Positions 42,745-54,578 of a stretch of 64,000 nucleotides of DNA are shown here, in pieces (position 1 is the first letter of the stretch; each line of letters begins with the position of its first letter). Origin of the DNA: Rhizobium sp. RU36D (GTDB taxonomy: Bacteria; Pseudomonadota; Alphaproteobacteria; Rhizobiales; Rhizobiaceae); the NCBI RefSeq assembly GCF_900176345.1, contig NZ_FWXU01000026.1, positions 1 through 64,000 on the forward strand, read 5' to 3'. The position numbers and the translations under genes were made by a program. The notes under the pieces were generated by a model. The model saw only the letters and a program-made list of their open reading frames with translations, did not search any database and was not told the origin of the DNA.

Positions 42745-44712
42745 ATGTCGTCGTTCTTGCCAGCCATCAGAAAAGCCCAGGCCGAAATGGTCATGGCGGA
42801 GCATAACCAGCAACTGATCATCAGCTGCATCGTCACCGCGTCCGCCTTTCTCATCGTCTCCGTCGACAGACCCATTTCGACGACCCTGGTCGTCTGGGCA
42901 GCGGTCACGATGTGCGCCCTACTCGCACGCATGCTCATCGCCTCCCATGTCCAGGCTGACCGCCGGATCGAAAAGTCGCCGGAACGGGCACTGACCTTGC
43001 TTGCGCTTGGCTCGCTGTTCTCGGGCCTCTCCTGGGCCGCCCTTCCCTTCTGCATCGCGAATTTTGAGGGAACAGGACGCGACGCCGGCATCTATGTGAT
43101 CCTGGTCGGCATCTCCGCCGGTGCGATCCTGAAGGGCATGGGCTGCTCGCGCGTAGCCCTTGCCTTCGCCATGCCGGTGCAGATTTCGATCATCCTGTCT
43201 CTGGCCGGAAATGGCAGCGTTACCGCCCTCATCGTGCTGGTCAACGTCCTGGCGTTCGCGCTCACCATGCTTCGCCATTCGATGAGTGCGGAAAAAGTCT
43301 TCATCAGCAACGAAAAGGCAAAGCTGGAGGCGACCGAACTCGCTTTGTCCCTGGCCCAGGCGAACCGGGATATTCTGCAGACCAATGGTCGGCTCGAAAT
43401 CCTCGCAAGCTGCGATGCAGTCACCGGGCTTGCCAACCGCTCGCTGTTCAATAGCCGGCTACTAGCCGACACCGCGGCCGCACGCGACAATGGCGGCGAA
43501 GTGGCGCTGATGCTGATCGACCTCGACCGCTTCAAGGCGATCAACGACACGCTCGGGCACAGCGCCGGCGACTTCGTGTTGCAGGAGATCGGCCAGCGCC
43601 TGCGCACCGCCATCGGCCACGAGGGCCTTATCGCCCGGCTGGGCGGCGATGAGTTCGCCGTCATCATATCAGGCCATGGCGTCACCGAACGAGCCCGAGC
43701 CCGCGGCGAACAATTCCTGACACTGAGCCGCACGCCGATTGCCGTCGGCGGAACGGCCTCGGTCGTTGGCGCCAGCATCGGCCTGGCCACCTTCCCCGGC
43801 CAGGCGCAGACCTCAGAAGAATTGATGGCCAGCGCCGACATGGCGCTGTACGAGGCCAAGGAGAAAGGCCGCCGCCGGCTGCAGGAATTCGACCCAAGCC
43901 TGAAATCCCATATCGACCGACAGCGCTCCGTCGAGCGTGACCTGGAGCACGCCATCGCCACCGGTCAGATCGAAGTCTGGTTCCAGCCGCAATGCCAGCT
44001 GGCCAGCGGCAAGGTCACGGGTTTCGAGGCGCTGATCCGCTGGTTCCACCCGCAGCTTGGCGCCATTTCCCCGCCTGAAATCGTCCAGGCTTCCCAGGCG
44101 CTGCATCTGGCGGAGACCTTGACCACCCATATCGCCACCCATGTCTGCCTGCTGCTGGAGCGCCTGCCGTCGCTTGGCCTGGCGGAAACCACTGTTGCCA
44201 TCAATATCTCGCCGCGCGAATTCGCACTCTACAGCGTTGCCGATATGCTGGAGCAGGTCACGAGCCGCCACGCCATCAACCGGTCGCTGCTGGAAGTGGA
44301 GATCACCGAAGAGGCGATCCTCGACACCGAAGGCGCGGGCGAACAGTTGAAGCGGCTGGAAAACGCCGGCTACAAGCTGGCCGTCGATGATTTCGGCATG
44401 GGCCATTCCTCCCTCGCCTACCTCATCGACCTGCGCATCGACCGGCTGAAGATCGACCGCAGCTTCGTGCGCAATGTCGCCGAAAGCCGCAACAACCAGG
44501 ACCTCATCGCCGCCCTGGTCGGCCTTGGCTATGCCCTGTCGCTCGACATCGTGGTCGAGGGTGTCGAGACGGAAAACGACGCCACCGTGCTGCAAATGCT
44601 CGGCTGCCGCATCGCCCAGGGCTATTTCTTCGCCCGCCCGATGCCGCTCGAAGCCCTGATCGCCTGGATCGGCCGTCAGCAGGAAAAACTGCAGGCCAAG
44701 GCAGTGGCGTGA
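42745..44712 (+). CDS. Membrane-anchored diguanylate cyclase/phosphodiesterase (GGDEF-EAL)
   Basis: I choose ATG 42745, with GAGGAG 13 bases upstream; a TTG at 42721 is an alternative. The 655-residue protein has five or six membrane segments in residues 20-180, then a GGDEF domain with an intact RLGGDEFAV but no RxxD inhibitory site five residues before it. An EAL domain follows, with GFEALIRW, NISPREF, VEITEEAIL, AVDDFGMGHSSL and LKIDRSF. Key residues of both domains are present, so it may both make and degrade cyclic di-GMP. Confidence 0.9.
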   Translation: MSSFLPAIRKAQAEMVMAEHNQQLIISCIVTASAFLIVSVDRPISTTLVVWAAVTMCALLARMLIASHVQADRRIEKSPERALTLLALGSLFSGLSWAALPFCIANFEGTGRDAGIYVILVGISAGAILKGMGCSRVALAFAMPVQISIILSLAGNGSVTALIVLVNVLAFALTMLRHSMSAEKVFISNEKAKLEATELALSLAQANRDILQTNGRLEILASCDAVTGLANRSLFNSRLLADTAAARDNGGEVALMLIDLDRFKAINDTLGHSAGDFVLQEIGQRLRTAIGHEGLIARLGGDEFAVIISGHGVTERARARGEQFLTLSRTPIAVGGTASVVGASIGLATFPGQAQTSEELMASADMALYEAKEKGRRRLQEFDPSLKSHIDRQRSVERDLEHAIATGQIEVWFQPQCQLASGKVTGFEALIRWFHPQLGAISPPEIVQASQALHLAETLTTHIATHVCLLLERLPSLGLAETTVAINISPREFALYSVADMLEQVTSRHAINRSLLEVEITEEAILDTEGAGEQLKRLENAGYKLAVDDFGMGHSSLAYLIDLRIDRLKIDRSFVRNVAESRNNQDLIAALVGLGYALSLDIVVEGVETENDATVLQMLGCRIAQGYFFARPMPLEALIAWIGRQQEKLQAKAVA

Positions 44713-44912
44713 GGCCGTCGCCCCCATCGACACCTCAAACGCTATTTGCGCGCCACCAGACACTTGCCCTTGCACTTCTCTGCCTTCATCGCTAGTCGTC
44801 ACCTCCCGTCACCACTGGTCGGCGTCAATCCCGCAACAGGCGGGTTGGATCTTGTGTCAATCGTTTGGCGAGCGGTGACATCAAGACATCAGCGCTTTGT
44901 AAGGTCTGCAAT

Positions 44913-45842
44913 ATGAAAGCCTGGATTTGGCGTTATTGGCCGGCCCTATTGGCAGTGGCGTGCTGCTGGCTTGCCTACTACCAGTTTAATTGGAACGATA
45001 TTCTCCCAAGGTTGCCTCTGCTTCCGATCGGATCGTTGTTGCTTGTCATGTCCGTGACCACAATCCTGGTCTTTGTTTGCGGGGCGCTACGCTGGATAGC
45101 CGTCAGCCAATTGCCATGGCGCCTCGATGTCGTCGGGCCTGTCTATTGCTATGTGGCCTTCGCTCAGGGCATCTCGATCGTGACTCCGTTTCAACTGGGG
45201 GAACTGGTCAAGATCAAGTTTGCTCAGTCCGCCGGCTTGAAGATGGGCAGCTCGGCGATCAACGTCGCCTCGGAACGGCTTCTTGATGTGTTCACCATGC
45301 TCGCCATGGGAATGGCGGGGCTGGTCTACCTGCAGACCGGGCTGGCCTGGTTTTCAACAGCGACACTGCTGGCCATTGCCTTGATGGGGCTTGCAACACC
45401 CCAGTTGTTGAAGCTCTTGGTCGCATGGCTCGGCGACAGGTCTTTTGGGCGCCGTCTCCAGCCGTTTTCAGGGCCTGCCTTGCCGCTGGCGAACTTGCTG
45501 ACTCTCGGCCTCCTCACCTTTATCAAATGGGGCGCGACACTGGCGTCCTGGCTGCTCATTTTTCATCTTGTCGATGTCAACCTGAACGTCTGGCAAGGCT
45601 GTTTCCTTGTTGGAGCCTCAACGGCGATCATGCTGATGTCCATGGTCCCCGGTGGCATAGGTGTTCTGGAAGTGTCCATTCGCGCACTCCTGATCGGGAT
45701 AGGGATTGACGATCTGCATGCGGAGACAGCGGCAATCGCGCTACGCTTGTTTACGCCTGTCATGCTGTTGATTGGACTAGCCCACCTGCCATTTCTTCAG
45801 AAACGCGCACGTCCGGCCGAAAGTAAAAATTCCCGGATCTGA
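44913..45842 (+). CDS. Lysylphosphatidylglycerol synthase TM-domain-type (UPF0104) membrane protein
   Basis: From ATG 44913 the protein has 309 residues and about seven membrane segments. The block FAQGISIVTPFQLGELVKIK (about 72-91) and the later MVPGGIGVLEVSIRAL are the repeated signatures of the UPF0104/LPG-synthase TM family. It lacks the catalytic domain of MprF, so it is probably a lipid or precursor transport-type protein. Function unknown. Confidence 0.78.
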   Translation: MKAWIWRYWPALLAVACCWLAYYQFNWNDILPRLPLLPIGSLLLVMSVTTILVFVCGALRWIAVSQLPWRLDVVGPVYCYVAFAQGISIVTPFQLGELVKIKFAQSAGLKMGSSAINVASERLLDVFTMLAMGMAGLVYLQTGLAWFSTATLLAIALMGLATPQLLKLLVAWLGDRSFGRRLQPFSGPALPLANLLTLGLLTFIKWGATLASWLLIFHLVDVNLNVWQGCFLVGASTAIMLMSMVPGGIGVLEVSIRALLIGIGIDDLHAETAAIALRLFTPVMLLIGLAHLPFLQKRARPAESKNSRI

Positions 45843-45937
45843 ACCCAAAGGGGGCTACCGTGTCCTCCCGATTTCTCTCGTTTGCGAACGTGGTCGGCTC
45901 CTCTCAGGCGAACGGAACCGCCGCAGGGCCGCCGTGA

Positions 45938-46930
45938 TCAAATCTTGCTGACCAGCCGCGCCGTCGCCAGCATGGCCACGAGATCGCGGATCATCGGCTG
46001 CACATGCCGGTCGAAATCAAGCGGCGTGTGGATCGACGGCAGCTCGAAGAAATCCTTGTTCGAGGGCACCAGGAGAAAGCTGTCCTTGTGCTGGATGGCG
46101 ATCCGCACCACGTCATCGCGCCAGACATCCCCGAGATAGTCGAGTGCCTTCGCCAGATCCGGCAACCGCGCCTTTGCGGCCTCGAGATTGTCGGTGCGGA
46201 ATTCATGGCTGGCATCGATCTGCGGATCGCCGCTTTGCACCGGCAGCAACAGGCTGCTGCTGAACAGGTCGCGCAAGGTTTTGGCAAACCGGTTCGGTCG
46301 CTTGGCGGCCAGCAACTGGCCGGGAAAACCCTCTTCCTGGTTGATATAGACGATAACCCCCTTGAAACTCACGGTCCTGTTCTTGCCAGAGCCGATGGCC
46401 AGTTCCGTCTCGCCCAGGGTGAAATCAAGCCCGTCGAAGGTGCCGGCGAGCATGTCGCCATGGGTGGTTTTGGTTCGGCTGACAAAGTCGTTGCCAGGCA
46501 TGCGTTCCAGTTGCCGCGGCTTGTGCCCGTGCCGATAGATCACGCCATCGACGAAGCCGAACAGCGCCGGCAACAGCCGGTCGCGCAGGGATTGCTGGTA
46601 AGCCTTGTGGGCGGATTGTGAGAGATCGTAGATGAAGTAACCAGAGATTAGAACGCCAGCGAGGATATAGCCAAGCACATTGCTCGCCGCTCCCTGGCGC
46701 TGAGCCAACCAAAAGATAAGCACACAGACCGCAGCCCAGCCGCCCATGTAGAGCACTGTCCGCAGGATCGCCGCGCGCGCCACGCCTGGCCGTTCCAGAT
46801 TGTAGCGGTCGATATCCGCCCGGATCTTCGCCAGCGCCTCTGGACCGGGCATCGCAAGCTCTGCCCGCTGCTCCTCGCGTTCCGTCCCCCCGCCTGCCAC
46901 GAAAGCACCTCCCGGCTCGCCGGTCCGCAT
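45938..46930 (-). CDS. DUF3137 membrane protein, paralogue A
   Basis: I favour ATG 46930 (MRTGEPGGAF), although its GGGGAG lies very close to the start; a start near MPGPEALAKIRAD is also possible. The protein of about 330 residues has two membrane segments around 65-105 and a soluble C-terminal domain of the DUF3137 family (GDMLAGTFDGLDFTLGETEL). It is homologous to the next gene, with matching ends (PLDFDRHVQPMIRDL versus GIDYDLDVKPLLEHL). Function unknown. Confidence 0.7.
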   Translation of the reverse strand: MRTGEPGGAFVAGGGTEREEQRAELAMPGPEALAKIRADIDRYNLERPGVARAAILRTVLYMGGWAAVCVLIFWLAQRQGAASNVLGYILAGVLISGYFIYDLSQSAHKAYQQSLRDRLLPALFGFVDGVIYRHGHKPRQLERMPGNDFVSRTKTTHGDMLAGTFDGLDFTLGETELAIGSGKNRTVSFKGVIVYINQEEGFPGQLLAAKRPNRFAKTLRDLFSSSLLLPVQSGDPQIDASHEFRTDNLEAAKARLPDLAKALDYLGDVWRDDVVRIAIQHKDSFLLVPSNKDFFELPSIHTPLDFDRHVQPMIRDLVAMLATARLVSKI

Positions 46931-46987
46931 CTCCCCATCACGGCCGACACCCGAGAATACCACCAAAACCCGTTGCAGCAAGTCAAA

Positions 46988-47031
46988 GTCGTTGCGTTTT
47001 TGTTCCAGATTTTGCCGGCCACCCCCTTCCC
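46988..47031. repeat. 44-bp direct repeat, copy 1, with LexA-like box
   Basis: Identical except for one base to 48,196-48,239 in front of uvrB. It contains GTTG-CGTTTTT-GTTC (46991-47005), a near-consensus alphaproteobacterial LexA box. It lies upstream of DUF3137 paralogue A as the other copy lies upstream of paralogue B, so gene and promoter region were probably duplicated together. Confidence 0.75.
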
Positions 47032-47172
47032 GCACGCCGCCCTAGGAGGCGAACCTATGCGAGGCTTTGCCTCGAAGAATTCTTGGTATGGGCGTCGGGG
47101 TGAAAGATTGGCAGTGTCAGGCCCGGACGCTGGTATCGAGACCTGCTACCGTCGGGTTTTGGCAGGCCGCCG

Positions 47173-48090
47173 TCATACCCGGCTGGCGATCTTAGCGAGG
47201 GCGATGATATGGCGCAGGTGCTCCAAGAGAGGTTTGACATCGAGGTCGTAGTCGATCCCCTGGCCTAGATCGGGCAGCCTCAGCCGATCAGGGGCCGATG
47301 GCAAGACCAGATAGCCTTGCTGCCGACGAATCGCGAACCGTGCGAGGCCATCAGGCCATCCCTTCCTTATTGTTTCCAACGCAGAGATCATGCCCGGCAT
47401 TCTGGCAGTCGCGACATCCGGTACATCAGTCAGGAACTTATGCATGCCCTGTCCGTCGGCGCTCTCCAACTCGAAAAGGCCCTTCGGTAGACGCGACCAG
47501 AAGACACGCTTCTCCGGCGGAGGCTCGACGGCGGCAAAATCGCCCGGGAATGGCGAAACCTGCGAAAAACACACGATGATGGCGGACAGGGCGGTGATGA
47601 GTGCCTCGTCGTCCCAGATTTCAAAATCGGCTTCCGCAATGGTAAAGGAGAAGCCTTGGCATGTACCCGTCAAGACAAGACGGTACGTCATCCTGTTGCG
47701 CTTTACGAACAAATTGCCAGGCATCCAAAACAGGCTTTCCGGCTCCTGGCCGTAAGCGACGGTGACGTCATCGATACCGGTGAGCACTGCGTGCAGCAGC
47801 GCCGAATGGACACGCCACTGCAGTTGCCGTCGCGGCCAATCCAATAAGGGACGCACCAAAAGCGTTCCGCCCACAGCGAGCGCCAGAGAAACAAGCCAGT
47901 CATAGTCCCAGATCAGGACCACGGCCGCCGTCGCGGCAACGCCCCAGATCGCGAGGATGGGCAATCGGTATCGTTTGGCCTGTTGCAACAGGTCAAAGCG
48001 CCTGATGTTATACGCTTCAACGGCGCGGACGCCGGCCATGGTGGCCGAGACGTCCGTACTTCCGTCCATACCCGCAAGACTTGCTTCCAT
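47173..48090 (-). CDS. DUF3137 membrane protein, paralogue B
   Basis: From ATG 48090 (MEASLAGMDGS), with a weak GGGGCGG upstream; 48069 is an alternative start. The roughly 305-residue protein has two membrane segments (LPILAIWGVAATAAVVLIWD and VSLALAVGGTLLVRPLLDW) and a DUF3137-like domain with MPGNLFVKRNRMTYRLVLTG, matching MPGNDFVSRTKTTHGDMLAG in paralogue A. It is divergent from uvrB and shares its promoter region. Confidence 0.68.
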   Translation of the reverse strand: MEASLAGMDGSTDVSATMAGVRAVEAYNIRRFDLLQQAKRYRLPILAIWGVAATAAVVLIWDYDWLVSLALAVGGTLLVRPLLDWPRRQLQWRVHSALLHAVLTGIDDVTVAYGQEPESLFWMPGNLFVKRNRMTYRLVLTGTCQGFSFTIAEADFEIWDDEALITALSAIIVCFSQVSPFPGDFAAVEPPPEKRVFWSRLPKGLFELESADGQGMHKFLTDVPDVATARMPGMISALETIRKGWPDGLARFAIRRQQGYLVLPSAPDRLRLPDLGQGIDYDLDVKPLLEHLRHIIALAKIASRV

Positions 48091-48153
48091 CCGCCCCTGC
48101 CGCACGCCCCGTGCCGGCGTAAAGCGTAGCAGCACGCGCGAAGCTTGCAATGG

Positions 48154-48172
48154 CCGCCCGTAGGACGGGCGG
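48154..48172. other. Perfect hairpin in the uvrB/DUF3137 intergenic region
   Basis: CCGCCCGT-agg-ACGGGCGG, flanked by TTGCA and TGCAA. It lies between the divergent starts and may influence either 5' leader. Confidence 0.5.
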
Positions 48173-48195
48173 TGCAAATCGCGACTTCAGTCCAG

Positions 48196-48239
48196 GTCGT
48201 TGCGTTTTTGTTCCGGATTTTGCCGGCCACCCCCTTCCC
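48196..48239. repeat. 44-bp direct repeat, copy 2, upstream of uvrB
   Basis: Second copy of the repeat at 46,988-47,031, differing at one base (TTCCGG against TTCCAG). It carries the LexA-like box described separately. Confidence 0.75.
48199..48213 (+). promoter_or_regulatory. LexA-like (SOS) box upstream of uvrB
   Basis: GTTG-CGTTTTT-GTTC fits the alphaproteobacterial LexA consensus GTTC-N7-GTTC with one mismatch. It ends 56 bases before the uvrB start, and uvrB is a usual SOS gene. Confidence 0.65.
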
Positions 48240-48269
48240 TTTCCCGGCACCCTTCTCCATATTCCCGCC

Positions 48270-51536
<3,267 letters not shown>

Positions 51537-51542
51537 CGGTCA

Positions 51543-51618
51543 CTCCTCTCCCCTTGTGGGAGAGGATAGTTCGCCCCAAGAGGCGAAGCCGATTGGCGAG
51601 GCGAACTTGGTGAGGGGG
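51543..51618. repeat. Mosaic repeat between uvrB tail copies 1 and 2
   Basis: CCTCTCCCCTTGTGGGAGAGG is followed by CGCCCCAAGAGGCGAAGCCG and GGCGAACTTGGTGAGGGGG. The last two blocks recur at about 51,949-51,993. Confidence 0.75.
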
Positions 51619-51622
51619 TCAA

Positions 51623-51744
51623 AACCCGCCGACGACCCCAGACCCATCATCCGCGCCAAGTCAGGCGCCGGCTCCTACGAGGACCCCAGCGACCTCAAGC
51701 GCAAGGGCCGCACAAAGGGCAAGACGGGGAGACCGGGGCGGTAA
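51623..51744 (+). pseudogene. Second copy of the uvrB 3' end
   Basis: Bases 51631-51744 encode DDPRPIIRAKSGAGSYEDPS and then DLKRKGRTKGKTGRPGR with a stop, differing from the end of uvrB by one residue. It has no start of its own and is separated from uvrB by a mosaic repeat. It is a duplicated gene end, not a gene. Confidence 0.85.
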
Positions 51745-51756
51745 CCACGCGTCCCT

Positions 51757-51826
51757 TCTCTCCGCCTGCGGGGAGAAGGTGCCGGCATGTCAGGCGCAAC
51801 AAGTTGCGCCGGGGATGAGGGGCAGG
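51757..51826. repeat. Mosaic palindromic repeat
   Basis: CTTCTCTCCGCCTGCGGGGAG hairpin, then AAGGTGCCGGCATGTCAGGC, a GCGCAACAAGTTGCGC dyad and GGATGAGGGGC. It is related to the element at 27,490-27,610 in opposite orientation. Confidence 0.75.
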
Positions 51827-51839
51827 TCACTTGCAGCTA

Positions 51840-51993
51840 TAGCTCCTCTGCCCTTGTGGGCTCCCAAGCGCTGGCCGAAGGCCAGAAATCGAAGAAGTCG
51901 ATTTCAGCCCACGGAGGCCCGAGCGCGACGCCGCGCGAGGGTGATGGCGCCCCAAGAGGCGAAGCCGATTGGCGAGGCGAACTTGGTGAGAGG
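51840..51993. repeat. Mosaic repeat with TGGCC-gaa-GGCCA hairpin
   Basis: Contains CTGGCCGAAGGCCAG, an AAATCGAAGAAGTCGATTT dyad, CGGAGGCCCGAGCGCG and the GAACTTGGTGAGAGGG end. The same blocks occur at about 54,420-54,500. Confidence 0.7.
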
Positions 51994-52177
51994 GTCAAAA
52001 CTCGCCGACGACGCAAGACTCATTGTCCGTGCCAAATCCGACGTCGTTTCTTACGAGGATGAAGACAGGTCCGGCGTCAGCCGGAGCAATCAATCCAGTT
52101 AATCGATCGCCGTTCGATCGGTGACACCAAGCGCAGAGGCCGCACCAAAGGCAAGATTGGCCAACCGGGGATGTGCC
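51994..52177 (+). pseudogene. Third, degenerate copy of the uvrB 3' end
   Basis: CGCCGACGACGCAAGACTCA to TACGAGGATGAAGAC matches the DDPRPIIRAKSGAGSYEDPS segment with many changes. After about 60 bases of repeat remnant (GGAGCAATCAATCCAGTTAA), the KRKGRTKGKTGRPG part resumes at about 52,125-52,172. This copy is older and broken by another repeat. Confidence 0.7.
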
Positions 52178-52238
52178 CGAGAGTCACTTTCAACTACTCG
52201 AGGCACTGCCCCGCGACCGAAAGGCAGCAATGCTCGGT

Positions 52239-53534
52239 TCAAACGACTGCGGACTCAGAAGCGGCGTTATCAAAATAATACTTAACTAGCCATCCTTTTG
52301 GAGTGATTTGAATTGTCTTTCGCCTTTTGTCTCCGTCATCTTGTGTGCTTACCAAAACACCTACACTTTCAAGATCCTTGATATGTGGACGGAACGCTGG
52401 AATACTGTTGCAACCAAATTCTAGATGATCACTCGGAGAAAAAACGATTTTCTGACAACCGAGCTTGAATATTTCAATAGCGCGAGGTCTAAGTTCTTGT
52501 TTAGCCGCCTCATAGGCAGCCAGCGCCTGCTCATTTAACCAAATGCGAAATTGTTCAGACTTTTTATCTTGCGTGATCGGTGCTTCGCGGTCAGCTACCC
52601 ACTGGCAATAGTTGTCACAGTAATTCAGAATACTTCGAAGGTTGCCTTTTAGTACACTATAAAGCTCTGTAAATTCCGTTTCACCCATAGGAACATAGGG
52701 AATTTGTCCAGGCTTCGCATAGGTTGATATGCGGCTTTCAAAAAGCTCTTGGGCATGCTCTGGGCCGATTTCGCCGATCTGAATCGGTGGCTGGAGATAC
52801 CCCTCCAGACGAGGTGATGAAACGACGCCGTATATGATTCCAAGCGCACCGCAAAGAACCCACCGCAATCCCTGTATGTTAAACAGTTCGTCTCGTAGCT
52901 GCTCAAGAACCTGCCTAGCCGCGTCCGAAGATTGCAGAAGTTCGAGATTATCGATAACGCAGATAATGCCGCCAGCGTCTTCCTCGGGAAATACGGCTTC
53001 AAGCCAAGTGGAGACGGCCTTTCTAAAGCCGCTCTTTTCAAAGCCAAGAGCAGTGTTTGTTTCCTTTTGCAAACCCGCATTGATTACCCAAATGCCACCG
53101 CTCATTGAGACTAGCTGAGGCGCATTCAGCCAACGATCAATTTCATTTGTTCTCAGCCACTGACCGTGCCTCATGACATCCTCTTGGCGCTCAATTAGCG
53201 TCTGAGCAACCTCCATAAGAACCATGTCAATAAAATCTTGAGCAGACTTATTTGCATCCAGTTGGAATATCTTTCTACACGGTATGAACAGAGGACCTTC
53301 ACCAGTTTCCGCATGTTTCCGATAGAGTTGGTATGCGGCCACGTTGACCACGCTCGTTTTGCCAACTCCGTTAAGCCCCTCCACTGTCGCCATTTTGTTC
53401 GGCGCCTTTATTCTTCGGGTTAAAGATGCGAGTACCCCCTCTCTTCCCACAAGAAGTTTTTCTCCGAGCTCCGATGCTGGCAGCGAACTGGTTTGGAAAG
53501 GGGACGATGAAAACCCCCAATCGCTATAAGGCAT
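52239..53534 (-). CDS. Orphan P-loop ATPase with C-terminal winged helix
   Basis: The 431-residue protein opens with MPYSDWGFSSSPFQTSSLPA and has a Walker A in VEGLNGVGKTSVVNVAAYQL (about 50-69) and a Walker B in GGIICVIDNLELLQ. The AAA/STAND core is followed by a lid region and a probable winged helix at the C-terminus (AFRPHIKDLESVGVLVSTQD then KTIQITPKGW). It resembles archaeal-type or ORC-like ATPases but I cannot name a family. It is strongly AT-rich (38% GC in 52441-52500), so probably acquired. No partner gene is adjacent: uvrB tail repeats lie to one side and 530 gene-free bases to the other. Confidence 0.72.
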   Translation of the reverse strand: MPYSDWGFSSSPFQTSSLPASELGEKLLVGREGVLASLTRRIKAPNKMATVEGLNGVGKTSVVNVAAYQLYRKHAETGEGPLFIPCRKIFQLDANKSAQDFIDMVLMEVAQTLIERQEDVMRHGQWLRTNEIDRWLNAPQLVSMSGGIWVINAGLQKETNTALGFEKSGFRKAVSTWLEAVFPEEDAGGIICVIDNLELLQSSDAARQVLEQLRDELFNIQGLRWVLCGALGIIYGVVSSPRLEGYLQPPIQIGEIGPEHAQELFESRISTYAKPGQIPYVPMGETEFTELYSVLKGNLRSILNYCDNYCQWVADREAPITQDKKSEQFRIWLNEQALAAYEAAKQELRPRAIEIFKLGCQKIVFSPSDHLEFGCNSIPAFRPHIKDLESVGVLVSTQDDGDKRRKTIQITPKGWLVKYYFDNAASESAVV

Positions 53535-54061
53535 ATAGTCTCTCCCATCAGCAAAACGTTTGGCCAGAATATTGTGACACTTTGCGGATCACAACCATAA
53601 TTAGACGTCCATTGTTACAATATATTCGGACAATTGAGGGGGCGCTGACTAATTGGACAGTAGCGGGACTTGGAGAACAAGTGGGCTGCAAGCAAGAGGA
53701 CGTGACATCCTGCCCGCTTCAATCCGCATACACGGGCGCGCCGCCCCACTCTAGGGTGTATTGTACCGGGAGTTAGTGGCACAGTATTCACATCTCGTTA
53801 CAGTGTGATGGCGACATCTGCCGCGCCGCGGAAACTCAGAAGGACGTAGGGTCTTCGTATCCTTATGGCTCACATTATGGACGATGTGCACCGGCTCGAC
53901 AAACGGATCAGCAGGCGCCACAACAGTTGCGTTGACGCATTAAGCCCCCACCAAAAATTCCCCTCCTCCCCGTAACCCTCCCTTCACCATCTCCGGTGCA
54001 TAAATCCGTCCAAGCCTTGTCCGCGTCCCAGCACGCGGCACGAGACCGAACGACGAGAGGG
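53535..54061. other. Gene-free stretch upstream of the orphan ATPase
   Basis: The first 250 bases are AT-rich and would hold the ATPase promoter; the rest is of normal composition. I see no RNA gene, repeat or convincing ORF. Confidence 0.4.
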
Positions 54062-54065
54062 ATGG

Positions 54066-54344
54066 ATGGCGCTGATCGGCTTCAAGAACACCCATAATCA
54101 GGATGTTTTCATCAATCCGGCCCAGGTGCTCTATATCGTTGCCTTCGAGGAGGCGGTGTCGATCATCGCGCTGGCGATCACCAGCGCCGGCGGCAAGCCG
54201 CACTGCGTCTATGTCCGCGGCCATCTCGAATTCGTCCGCCAGCGGCTCGAAAGCGGCCAGCCCTATCCCAACCGCGCCCGCACGCTGGGGGACGAACACC
54301 TGACGGCCCTTGCCGCGCCGCAGCCCGCCGAAGCGGTGGCGTGA
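54066..54344 (+). CDS. Small hypothetical protein
   Basis: The 92-residue protein (MALIGFKNTHNQDVFINPAQ) follows ACGAGAGGGATGG; an out-of-frame ATG lies at 54062. It is predicted to be soluble, with two beta-rich segments (VLYIVAFEEAVSIIALAITS) and no known motif. Codon use is typical of the chromosome. Confidence 0.6.
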   Translation: MALIGFKNTHNQDVFINPAQVLYIVAFEEAVSIIALAITSAGGKPHCVYVRGHLEFVRQRLESGQPYPNRARTLGDEHLTALAAPQPAEAVA

Positions 54345-54359
54345 GCTGATTCAGAGTCG

Positions 54360-54578
54360 ATCCCCTCACCTGAAAAATCTAGCACTTAGCTTGCGCTAAA
54401 TGCTGATTTTTCTTCCTCTTCCACATGGGGGCTTCGGAGCGGTGGCCGAAGGCCAGAAATCGATCCAGTGAATCGATTTCAGCGAACGGAGGCCTGAGCG
54501 CGTCGTCGCGCGAAGGCAAGCACTATCGTAGCCAAAGGCTAAACCTCAGATTTTGTTGGTGAGGGGGTCGGAAGCCGG
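54360..54578. repeat. Mosaic repeat region
   Basis: Starts CCCCTCACCTGAAAAATC with a long imperfect dyad at 54,372-54,412 (GAAAAAT ... AGCA ... TTAGC / GCTAA ... TGCT ... ATTTTTC). It continues with GGCCGAAGGCC, ATCGATCCAGTGAATCGAT (shared with the uvrB elements) and ends GATTTTGTTGGTGAGGGGG. It is a composite of the element pieces seen near uvrB. Confidence 0.75.
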
